From positions 1 to 64,000 of the forward strand of contig CAYWGC010000007.1 in the NCBI GenBank assembly GCA_964457755.1: a DNA stretch of 64,000 nt, given 5' to 3'. Below the pieces are notes generated by a model, which worked only from the letters and a program-made list of their open reading frames with translations, did not search any database and was not told the DNA's origin. Both the position numbers and the translations under genes were made by a program. How positions within the stretch are numbered: the first letter of the stretch is position 1; each line of letters begins with the position of its first letter. This stretch comes from Tharpella sp964457755 (GTDB lineage Bacteria; Desulfobacterota; Anaeroferrophillalia; Anaeroferrophillales; Tharpellaceae). Shown here in pieces: positions 1 through 6,566 of this stretch.

Positions 1-1119
1 GGGTGATGCCTGCCTAATGCAGGCTGGGTTCGACCGCCATGCCGGGCAAACCACATAGATGGCCGGGGTTCGCCCCGCCCCCTCCCGAATAATCTGAAGC
101 ACTCCGTCCTCGACCAAACTCCGCAAGATACCATTTGCTGTCCCCCGATTATCAATACGGCTAATTTTTAGAAAATCACTACTGTTCAAAATTGGCCGAT
201 TAAAAAAGGCGTCCAAGGTCGTTTGAGAATATTGCGAATGAGTAATGCTTGCGAAGTGAACCTTCATCTCCTCATACAAGGCAAAGATGCTTATAGCCTT
301 TTTGGTGTTCCACTCAGCCTGCTGGTGGAGGGCCACAAGGAAAAATTCCACCCACCCCTGCCAGTCATTGTCATTAGTAATAGAAAGAAGTCGGTTCCGA
401 TATTCCTCGTCGGCCTCTTCAAGGTATTCACTGAGATAGAATGTAGGCCTTTGGAGTACTTTCTTTTGGTAGAGAAACAATGGAACTATCATACGTCCAA
501 GGCGCCCATTTCCGTCACAGAAAGGATGAATAATTTCAAACTGAGCATGGAGGATAGCAAGCTGAACCAATGGATCAGCGTCCTCCATATTAACGTATCT
601 CTCAAAATCTTCGAGAGCATCCTGCATTACCAATGGGTTGGGCGGTACAAACCGCGCTTTTTCGATGGGTGTCCCCTTTTTGCCAATCCAATTCTGTTCG
701 GCGCGGAATGTACCGGGAGTCTTATCACCGCCCCTAACATCCTGCATCAGTAGGGAGTGAAGTTCCCGAATAAGCTGCAGCGAGATGGGCCTATTTTTGA
801 GAGACTCTTCTCCTAGAAGTAATGCCCTACGATAATTTATAATTTCATGAATATCCCCTTTCTTGTCCTCATTGTACTGCTCTCCTGCTTCGTGCCTCAG
901 AACCTCGACAAGGGAAGCTTGGGTTCCTTCTATGCGGGAAGACAATACTGCTTCACGGCTTGTGATGGGAGAAAGAAGCACCGCCGCATTGACCATCCCA
1001 ACCAAAGTTCCATCATACCTTGCTACAGCCATAGTTGCTTTGCTGGTATATGGAGCCAGCCGTTTCCAGTCCAATTTTTCGATTGGTAATTTGTCAGGAA
1101 TACATGGTTTTTTATTCAT
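1..1119 (-). CDS. Fic family AMP-transferase-like protein, 3' end beyond the window
   Basis: The minus-strand frame is open from an ATG at 1119 to the left edge (373 codons, no stop seen), so the C-terminus is missing. The N-terminal part resembles the Fic_N domain. The active-site motif HPFCDGNGRLGR is complete at about residues 198-209; the His is the expected catalytic residue for transfer of AMP or another phosphate-containing group to a target hydroxyl. Residues 60-65 (SSRIEG) fit the inhibitory helix motif [S/T]xxxE[G/N], so it is probably a self-inhibited class II Fic enzyme. The last 80 residues look like a winged-helix domain, which is common in this architecture. GGAGAA lies upstream of the start. 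The target is unknown. It lies beside tRNA-derived integration scars, so it may belong to an acquired region. Confidence 0.9.
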   Translation of the reverse strand, partial: MNKKPCIPDKLPIEKLDWKRLAPYTSKATMAVARYDGTLVGMVNAAVLLSPITSREAVLSSRIEGTQASLVEVLRHEAGEQYNEDKKGDIHEIINYRRALLLGEESLKNRPISLQLIRELHSLLMQDVRGGDKTPGTFRAEQNWIGKKGTPIEKARFVPPNPLVMQDALEDFERYVNMEDADPLVQLAILHAQFEIIHPFCDGNGRLGRMIVPLFLYQKKVLQRPTFYLSEYLEEADEEYRNRLLSITNDNDWQGWVEFFLVALHQQAEWNTKKAISIFALYEEMKVHFASITHSQYSQTTLDAFFNRPILNSSDFLKISRIDNRGTANGILRSLVEDGVLQIIREGAGRTPAIYVVCPAWRSNPACIRQASP

Positions 1120-1283
1120 ACGACAAGTTCTCCATTAATACGCCCCCCTGGGGAGGGGGGGAGTTGGCTGACAAGCCACTCCTAGTATTATTCCAATAAA
1201 ATAGCTCTCCAGAATTATTTACTTTTTTGTAGCAGTAACCAGATTAAAACTCAAGGGATACGAAAAACTAGTTTCAATTTGTA

Positions 1284-1295
1284 AAGTGGCGGACA
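1284..1295 (+). repeat. Single copy of the 12-mer found tandemly at 1650-1673
   Basis: The 12-mer aagtggcggaca occurs once here, about 20 bases from a hairpin that precedes a tRNA 3' half. The same layout with two copies recurs at 1471-1494 and 1650-1673. I read it as the worn edge of an old integrated element. Confidence 0.5.
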
Positions 1296-1314
1296 AACTT
1301 AAAACGCAAAAAAA

Positions 1315-1341
1315 GGTTAACCAACAGACGTCAGCTAACCC
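1315..1341 (-). terminator. Hairpin terminator after tRNA-Arg(CCG) remnant
   Basis: An imperfect stem (ggttaac with gctaacc) is followed on the minus strand by a run of seven T. It sits just downstream of the tRNA-Arg 3' half at 1354-1398, as expected for a tRNA terminator. Confidence 0.6.
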
Positions 1342-1353
1342 TTTGATATTATT

Positions 1354-1398
1354 TGGCGGGCAATGCAGGACTTGAACCTGCGGCCTTTGGCTTCGGAG
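1354..1398 (-). pseudogene. 3' half of tRNA-Arg(CCG)
   Basis: Read on the minus strand, this gives the end of an anticodon loop (CTCCGAA, anticodon CCG), variable loop, a good T arm (GCAGG ttcaagt CCTGC), the 3' acceptor strand and an encoded CCA. The 5' half is absent: the bases before the loop do not pair with the 3' side of the anticodon stem, and no D arm or 5' acceptor strand follows. The break inside the anticodon loop is typical of the crossover of tyrosine recombinases that target tRNA genes, so this is best read as an att remnant. Confidence 0.75.
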
Positions 1399-1470
1399 GC
1401 CGGAAATGGATTGCTGGTGTCAGGTTACTATTTTGCCTGAATAAAAGGGGAAAGCGATATTTAAAATAAA

Positions 1471-1494
1471 AAGTGGGCCACAAAGTGGGCCACG
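1471..1494 (+). repeat. Tandem 12-mer, two copies
   Basis: aagtgggccaca is followed directly by aagtgggccacg, just before a terminator hairpin and a tRNA-Lys 3' half. In one plus-strand frame it reads KWATKWATTS and then a stop, which looks like the repetitive C-terminal tail seen in some tRNA-targeting integrases. A stop five codons upstream means only the tail could survive. Confidence 0.55.
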
Positions 1495-1511
1495 ACTTCA
1501 TGAAACAAAAA

Positions 1512-1541
1512 AGGCTTAGCTAACAAACGTTAACTAAGCCT
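1512..1541 (-). terminator. Hairpin terminator after tRNA-Lys remnant
   Basis: A 13-pair stem with one G-T pair (aggcttagctaac / gttaactaagcct) and a 4-nt loop, followed on the minus strand by six T. It lies directly downstream of the tRNA-Lys 3' half. Confidence 0.75.
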
Positions 1542-1551
1542 TTGATTTTAC

Positions 1552-1596
1552 TGGTGGGCCATCACAGAATCGAACTGTGAACCTACTGATTAAGAG
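1552..1596 (-). pseudogene. 3' half of tRNA-Lys(CTT)
   Basis: The minus strand gives an anticodon loop CTCTTAA (anticodon CTT), variable loop, T arm (CACAG ttcgatt CTGTG), 3' acceptor strand ATGGCCC, discriminator A and CCA. Upstream sequence does not complete the anticodon stem, D arm or 5' acceptor strand. As with the Arg(CCG) remnant, identity to a tRNA stops at the anticodon loop. Confidence 0.75.
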
Positions 1597-1649
1597 TCCT
1601 TGGTCTATTAGGGTTAAGCCAGTCATGGCGAAGCTCGTTTGAAAAGCCC

Positions 1650-1673
1650 AAGTGGCGGACAAAGTGGCGGACA
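1650..1673 (+). repeat. Tandem 12-mer, two copies
   Basis: Two perfect copies of aagtggcggaca directly precede the terminator of the intact tRNA-Arg(ACG). Plus-strand frames through it read KVADKVADSRG-stop or KWRTKWRTAEVK, both resembling the duplicated tails of tRNA-targeting integrases. No integrase body is present upstream. Confidence 0.55.
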
Positions 1674-1691
1674 GCCGAGGTTAAACAAAAA

Positions 1692-1720
1692 GGGGTTAAC
1701 TGAAATCATCAGTTAACCCC
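1692..1720 (-). terminator. Terminator of the serS / tRNA unit
   Basis: A perfect 12-bp stem (ggggttaactga / tcagttaacccc) with a 5-nt loop, followed by TTTTT on the minus strand. It lies 10 nt beyond the 3' end of tRNA-Arg(ACG). Confidence 0.85.
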
Positions 1721-1730
1721 TTGTAATTAT

Positions 1731-1807
1731 TGGCGCGCCGCAGAAGATTCGAACTCCCGGCCTCCTGATCCGTAGTCAGGCACTCTATCCAGCTGAGCTA
1801 GCGGCGC
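1731..1807 (-). tRNA. tRNA-Arg(ACG)
   Basis: A complete 77-nt cloverleaf. The acceptor stem GCGCCGC/GCGGCGC is perfect. The anticodon stem CCTGA/TCAGG encloses loop CTACGGA (anticodon ACG), the T arm is intact and CCA is encoded. It follows the two tRNA-Ser genes on the same strand and precedes a strong terminator. Confidence 0.95.
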
Positions 1808-1836
1808 ATATGTTATTTAAAGCGGTTGTGAGAAAA

Positions 1837-1930
1837 TGGCGGAGAGAGAGGGATTCGAACCCTCGATGCAGGATAAACCACATACTCGCTTAGCAGGCGA
1901 GCGCCTTCAGCCTTACTCGGCCATCTCTCC
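1837..1930 (-). tRNA. tRNA-Ser(GCT)
   Basis: A 94-nt tRNA with the long variable arm of class II tRNAs. The acceptor stem is GGAGAGA/TCTCTCC, the anticodon stem CTCGC/GCGAG holds loop CTGCTAA (anticodon GCT), and CCA is encoded. It lies between tRNA-Ser(TGA) and tRNA-Arg(ACG), all on the minus strand downstream of serS. Confidence 0.95.
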
Positions 1931-2017
1931 GGGTTGTACTCTGTATCTGGTTTCTCGCACATTTTTCTTGATTACTCAAGAAGGAAAAGTCGTTTACCAG
2001 AAGGTTGTCAAAATGTC

Positions 2018-2049
2018 AAGCCCGGCGAAGGCAATTCGCCGGGCTTTTT
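2018..2049 (+). terminator. 12-bp hairpin with T run between the tRNA-Ser genes
   Basis: A perfect stem (aagcccggcgaa / ttcgccgggctt) with a 5-nt loop and five T on the plus strand. The U-run orientation would stop plus-strand transcription, yet no plus-strand gene lies upstream. On the minus strand it sits between two tRNA-Ser genes and could be a processing hairpin. Confidence 0.6.
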
Positions 2050-2055
2050 AAAAAA

Positions 2056-2141
2056 TGGCGGAGGGAGTAGGATTTGAACCCACGGAACTTTCGCTCAACG
2101 GTTTTCAAGACCGCCGCCTTAAGCCACTCGGCCATCCCTCC
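2056..2141 (-). tRNA. tRNA-Ser(TGA)
   Basis: A complete class II tRNA with long variable arm, acceptor stem GGAGGGA/TCCCTCC, anticodon loop TTGAAAA (anticodon TGA) and encoded CCA. Its 5' end is 8 nt past the serS stop codon, so synthetase and substrate tRNA are probably on one transcript. Confidence 0.95.
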
Positions 2142-2149
2142 GTATGTTA

Positions 2150-3427
2150 TTATGGTTTGGTGATCTTCTCTCTTCCTTTAAGATAAGGTCTTAAGACTTC
2201 AGGAATGATCACGCTACCGTCTTCCTGTTGGTAGTTTTCGAGAATGGCGACTACGGTGCGGCCAACCGCCAGTCCGGAACCGTTCAAAGTGTGGACGAAG
2301 CGGGTTTTGCCACCGTTTTTCGGTCGGTAGCGGATATTGGCCCGGCGGGCCTGGAAATCTCCAAAATTACTGCAAGAGGAGATCTCTCGGTAAACCCCCT
2401 GGCCCGGCAGCCAGACCTCGATATCATACGTTTTTGTGGCAGAAAAACCAAGATCGCCGCAACATAGATTTACCACTCGATAGTGGAGATTAAGCGCCTG
2501 CAGGATGGATTCAGCATTAACGAGCAGTTTTTCTAGTTCTTCGTAAGAATTCTCCGGGTCGGAAAATTTCACCATCTCAACTTTGTTAAATTGGTGCTGG
2601 CGAATCAGACCCCGGGTGTCGCGGCCATGGGAGCCTGCTTCTTTGCGAAAGCATGGTGTATAAGCGGTAAAGTAACTGGGTAATTCACTGTCTTCAAGAA
2701 TTTCGTTTTGAAAGATGTTGGTAACCGGAACCTCAGCCGTGGGAATCAGATAGTAGTCGAGACCCTCAAGTTTGAAAAGATCTTCGGCAAATTTAGGAAG
2801 TTGTCCGGTGCCGGTCATTGAAGCCTTGTTGACGATGAAAGGCGGTAGAACCTCCGTATAGCCATGTTTCTCGGTATGTTCGTCGAGCATGAAATTAATC
2901 AAGGCTCTTTCCAGCTTGGCGCCCATATCCCGGTAGAGAGTAAAGCGGGCGCCGGTTATCTTAGCCCCGCGTTCAAAGTCGAGAATTTTTAACTTTTCTC
3001 CAATATCCCAGTGTGCATCCGGAGTGAATGGGATTTCCGGTTTTACACCCCATTCCCGTACGAAACTGTTATCTTCCTCAGTACAACCTTGAGGCACACT
3101 GCTGTGGGGAAGATTGGGAATCAGGTAGACGATCTCATAGAGTTGGTTTTCAACCTCGGCGATCTGAGCGTCAAGCTTTTTTATCTGTCTTGAGACATCG
3201 CGCATGGAGGTAATTTCAGCACTGGCGTCCTCTTTTGCCTTTTTCATTTTGGCAATAGAATCAGAGCAGGTGTTACGCTGGTTCTTGAGGGTTTCGACCT
3301 GCCCCAAGAGAGCAAGCCGCTGACTGTCAAGCGTTTTGAACTCACTCAAATCGAGACTGTTGTTGCGGGCTGTCAACATGGCAGCAACGGTCTCAAGATT
3401 GTTGCGAATAAATTTCAGGTCGAGCAT
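2150..3427 (-). CDS. serS: Seryl-tRNA synthetase
   Basis: 425 residues, the usual length for SerRS. It charges tRNA-Ser (and tRNA-Sec where present) with serine in the cytosol. Residues 1-110 form the long antiparallel coiled-coil arm that grips the long variable arm of tRNA-Ser. The class II core follows: TAEVPVTN, motif 2 with FRKEAGSHGRDTRG, the QHQFNKVE stretch, and motif 3 with SGLAVGRTVVAI near the end. Two tRNA-Ser genes and tRNA-Arg(ACG) lie immediately downstream on the same strand. The ATG at 3427 gives the full N-terminal start MLDLKFIR. Confidence 0.97.
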   Translation of the reverse strand: MLDLKFIRNNLETVAAMLTARNNSLDLSEFKTLDSQRLALLGQVETLKNQRNTCSDSIAKMKKAKEDASAEITSMRDVSRQIKKLDAQIAEVENQLYEIVYLIPNLPHSSVPQGCTEEDNSFVREWGVKPEIPFTPDAHWDIGEKLKILDFERGAKITGARFTLYRDMGAKLERALINFMLDEHTEKHGYTEVLPPFIVNKASMTGTGQLPKFAEDLFKLEGLDYYLIPTAEVPVTNIFQNEILEDSELPSYFTAYTPCFRKEAGSHGRDTRGLIRQHQFNKVEMVKFSDPENSYEELEKLLVNAESILQALNLHYRVVNLCCGDLGFSATKTYDIEVWLPGQGVYREISSCSNFGDFQARRANIRYRPKNGGKTRFVHTLNGSGLAVGRTVVAILENYQQEDGSVIIPEVLRPYLKGREKITKP

Positions 3428-3598
3428 TGTCTTTTTGACTCCCGATGATTGGGTCTAGAACGTGTGACTTAAAAGCGGGGCTGATATACTATCTGGGCTT
3501 ATCTGTTGTCAACAATTTATTGAAGGCGTTGTTGGTAATCAATTTTTTCTTGATAATTTTCTTGAATTTATGGAGTATCTATCAGTTTAGTACTGATG

Positions 3599-5380
3599 TC
3601 AACGGTGTTCCTCCCTGATGCCCAGGGCGACGCGGGTTGGGGGATCAAAAGAGTAGACATTCATATAGTATTCCATGAGCATTCTGTAGGTATTGAAAAA
3701 TGAGGCGTTAAAGCTTATAGCCTGGCGCATGATCTCAATCCAGACTGGGCGTTCATTGTAGTAGATTGGGATAATCTCTTTTTCAAGTTTTTCATGGAGG
3801 TCGTCAGCATCATGCAGGTTACTTTCGTGATCGACCTCAGTGCCGGTTGGTAACGAGCCGATGGCCCAGCCGGTTTTGCCTTCGATCCAGCCTTCAATCC
3901 ACCAGCCATCAAGAATGCTGAAGTTAGGTACCCCGTTATGGGCCGCCTTCATGCCACTGGTACCGGAGGCTTCCAGGGGCCGGGTTGGGGTGTTGAGCCA
4001 AAGATCGACGCCGCCGGTAATTAATTTGCCGAGTTCCATGTCGTAATTTTCAAGATAGACTATTTTGATCAGGTCGCTGAGTTGTTCTCGGGCAGCAAAT
4101 ATATCCTTGATCAGTTGTTTGCCGGGTTCGTCATGAGGGTGGGCCTTACCCGCCAGGACTAACTGCAAAGGTCCGTAATATTGAGTAATGTGGCGTAGTC
4201 TTTCTGGTTGTGAAAAGAGCAGGGTGGCCCGTTTGTAGGGGGTCGCCCGGCGGGCGAAGCCGATAGTCAGGACCTCTGGATCGAGAATCGTACCGGTTTT
4301 TTCTTTAATATGTTGGAGGAGTCGCAGTTTGGCGCTCTGATGGGCGGCAAAGAGTTCAGCGTCAGGGATGGCCATGGCGTTGCGCAGGAGAAAGTTATCC
4401 CGGCGCCAGCCCGGCAGATAGTGATCGTAGAGTTTTTGAAATTCCTGATTGGTCCAACTTGCCGAGTGAACCCCGTTGGTAACGGCTTTGATATGGTGGT
4501 CAGGGAACATCCGGGCGCTGACGTCGCGGTGGCATTTGGAAACGGCATTGGTGTTACGGGAGAGATTAAGAGCCAGAGTGGTCAGGTTGAGATCTTGGGT
4601 TCCGGCAAACCTTTTGAGTACCGCTAGGGGGATGTAGTCGCCCAGGAGTTCTTCAACCATGTGGTAGTCAAAGCGGTCATGTCCGGCTGGAACCGGGGTA
4701 TGGGTTGTAAAGACACAGTGGTGGCGAACCCGTTCATAATCCCAGACTTGATTTGGATCCCAAATCTCTTCGATGTCGCGTTTGTAGCGTTTGAGTAGTT
4801 CTAAAGTGAGGAGGGCGGCATGGCCCTCATTGAGGTGAAAATTGAGTATGTTGTGTAGTTTTAGAGCGTCGAGCAGGCGTAGGCCGCCGATACCCAAGAT
4901 TATCTCCTGAGAGAGGCGGTATCGTTGATCGCCACCATAGAGCCGGGCTGTCAGATGGCGGGCTTCGGGGCTGTTTTCGGGCAGGTCGCTGTCCAAGAAA
5001 AAGACTGGCACCTGGCCTTTGTCACACCCCTCAACAATATAGAGCCAGGGACGCAGGGCAATTATTTCGGAACCGATTTCAACGGTGATGGTAATTTCAT
5101 CAAGTTCGATCAGGAGGTCTTTCGGGTTCCACTTGACCGGTTTTTCGCTCTGCTCACCTTTGTCGGTTAGATGTTGCCTGAAATAACCTTCGCGGTAGAG
5201 CAGGGTGACCGCGACATAGGGAAGTTCATGGTCAGCCGCAGCTTTAATTGTATCCCCGGCGAGCACGCCCAGGCCGCCGCTGTAGGTGGGGAGATCGACA
5301 CGCAGGCCGATCTCCATCGAAAAATAGGCGATTTGCGGGGCCAGGTTTTTGATGTCTGAGTAGATGTCTGGATGAGTCAT
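3599..5380 (-). CDS. glgP: Alpha-glucan (glycogen/maltodextrin) phosphorylase
   Basis: 593 residues. It resembles the shorter GT35 phosphorylases that release glucose-1-phosphate from alpha-1,4-glucans, and lacks the long N-terminal extension of the roughly 850-residue forms. The N-terminus has the conserved FSMEIGL and YSGGLGVLAGD segments, and residue ~300 has the TNGVHSASW stretch. Near residue 480 the EASGTSGMKAAHNG motif carries the Lys expected to hold pyridoxal phosphate. No glycogen synthase or branching enzyme is in the window. It starts 190 bp from a divergent flavoprotein gene and ends about 170 bp before serS. Confidence 0.93.
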   Translation of the reverse strand: MTHPDIYSDIKNLAPQIAYFSMEIGLRVDLPTYSGGLGVLAGDTIKAAADHELPYVAVTLLYREGYFRQHLTDKGEQSEKPVKWNPKDLLIELDEITITVEIGSEIIALRPWLYIVEGCDKGQVPVFFLDSDLPENSPEARHLTARLYGGDQRYRLSQEIILGIGGLRLLDALKLHNILNFHLNEGHAALLTLELLKRYKRDIEEIWDPNQVWDYERVRHHCVFTTHTPVPAGHDRFDYHMVEELLGDYIPLAVLKRFAGTQDLNLTTLALNLSRNTNAVSKCHRDVSARMFPDHHIKAVTNGVHSASWTNQEFQKLYDHYLPGWRRDNFLLRNAMAIPDAELFAAHQSAKLRLLQHIKEKTGTILDPEVLTIGFARRATPYKRATLLFSQPERLRHITQYYGPLQLVLAGKAHPHDEPGKQLIKDIFAAREQLSDLIKIVYLENYDMELGKLITGGVDLWLNTPTRPLEASGTSGMKAAHNGVPNFSILDGWWIEGWIEGKTGWAIGSLPTGTEVDHESNLHDADDLHEKLEKEIIPIYYNERPVWIEIMRQAISFNASFFNTYRMLMEYYMNVYSFDPPTRVALGIREEHR

Positions 5381-5570
5381 GTGATAATTTGCTGGTTAGG
5401 CATTTTTAACTTTACTTATAGGTTAGAAAGGCATTATAGAAAAATATTATAAGGTTAATATTTTCTATTTAAGGGGAGTTTTAGAACTCCTTTAGCGTTT
5501 ATTTGATTCCGAGTTATACCGGATTAAGTGTTTAATAGTTTTTGTTGAAAAAAGTAAAGGAAAATTTATC

Positions 5571-6566
5571 GTGAAGATCCCGTCACTAAAGATAGGTCAG
5601 GCGATTGCTGATCATCCGATTATCCAGGGAGGCATGGCGGTTAGTGTATCAACCTCTAAACTGGCTGCTTCCGTGGCTGAGGAGGGTGGTATTGGTGTGA
5701 TCGCCGGGGCTGGTTTAAGTATGGAAGTTTTGCGTTCGCAGATGCGGGAAGCGCGGGCCGCCACCAAGGGGGTTTTGGGTTTGAATATTATGGTTGCAGC
5801 TCGGAACTTCAAGGAAGCTGTTTTGGTTTCTCTGAAAGAGAAAGTCGATGTTGTGATCGCCGGGGCTGGTTTTTCTCGTGATGTCTTTACCATTTGTAGA
5901 GAGTGGAAGACCCCGGTTATAACCATGGTCTCTTCGGTTAAGGTGGCGCGTTTGGCTGAACGCCTGGGGGCTTCGGCTGTAATCGTTGAAGGTTGTGATG
6001 CGGGAGGCCATCTTGGGACTGAGGCCAAGGCGACCGATCTTTTACCTGCCATTTGTGAGGCGGTTTCGATTCCGGTGATCGCTGCGGGCGGTTTTGCTAA
6101 TGGTCGTGATATCGGTCAGTTGCTGGAATTGGGGGCGGCTGGAGTGCAACTTGGTACCCGTTTTCTCTTGAGTGATGAGTGCACCGTCCATAAAAATTTC
6201 AAGGATCTTCTGATTGCTGCCAAGGCCTCTGACCTGGTGCGGATTATGTCGCCGGTGGGCCTGCCGGCTAATGCTATTCGCACCCCGCTGGTGGAGAAAC
6301 TTCTGGCCGGTGACAAATCAATTCGTCCTCAGAGTTGTGACGGTTGTCTGAAAAAGTGTGGCCAGGAGTTCTGTATTCTTGAGGCTTTACGGCGCGCCCG
6401 GGATGGCGATTATGAACGCGGTCTCTTCTTTACCGGTAAGCGTTTTGCTGATATCACTTCGGTGGAGCCGGTGAAAAAGATTTTTGCAGATCTTCTGCAT
6501 GAGACCCGCACCTATCTTGAGCGGGTTCTTGAGAAAGAGGGTTCGTCACCAATCGGTGCAGGCTGA
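5571..6566 (+). CDS. Nitronate monooxygenase / FabK-like FMN protein
   Basis: 331 residues, a TIM-barrel FMN protein of the 2-nitropropane dioxygenase family. It has IIQGGMAVSVS at the N-terminus, VEGCDAGGHLG at about residue 140 (the His of GGHxG is the usual catalytic base), and AAGGFANG and GVQLGTRFL for FMN phosphate binding. The C-terminal third carries a cysteine cluster, CDGCLKKCGQEFC, typical of a subgroup of unknown substrate. It could be nitronate monooxygenase or an enoyl-ACP reductase of the FabK type; the cluster favours neither. The start is a GTG with AAAGGA upstream. Its last 113 bp overlap the 3' end of hflX on the other strand. Confidence 0.88.
   Translation: MKIPSLKIGQAIADHPIIQGGMAVSVSTSKLAASVAEEGGIGVIAGAGLSMEVLRSQMREARAATKGVLGLNIMVAARNFKEAVLVSLKEKVDVVIAGAGFSRDVFTICREWKTPVITMVSSVKVARLAERLGASAVIVEGCDAGGHLGTEAKATDLLPAICEAVSIPVIAAGGFANGRDIGQLLELGAAGVQLGTRFLLSDECTVHKNFKDLLIAAKASDLVRIMSPVGLPANAIRTPLVEKLLAGDKSIRPQSCDGCLKKCGQEFCILEALRRARDGDYERGLFFTGKRFADITSVEPVKKIFADLLHETRTYLERVLEKEGSSPIGAG

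Noticed and set aside
223..753. Long plus-strand ORF of 176 codons
   Set aside because: It is the antisense of the fic gene; the minus strand encodes the complete HPFxxGNGRxxR motif here.
1836..2051. Plus-strand ORF of 71 codons starting MAEREGFEPS
   Set aside because: It lies over tRNA-Ser(GCT) and the following spacer; this peptide is a well-known false translation of antisense tRNA-Ser.
5571..6566. Calling the flavoprotein FabK outright
   Set aside because: The fold fits FabK and nitronate monooxygenase equally; the C-terminal Cys cluster is not diagnostic and no fab genes are adjacent.
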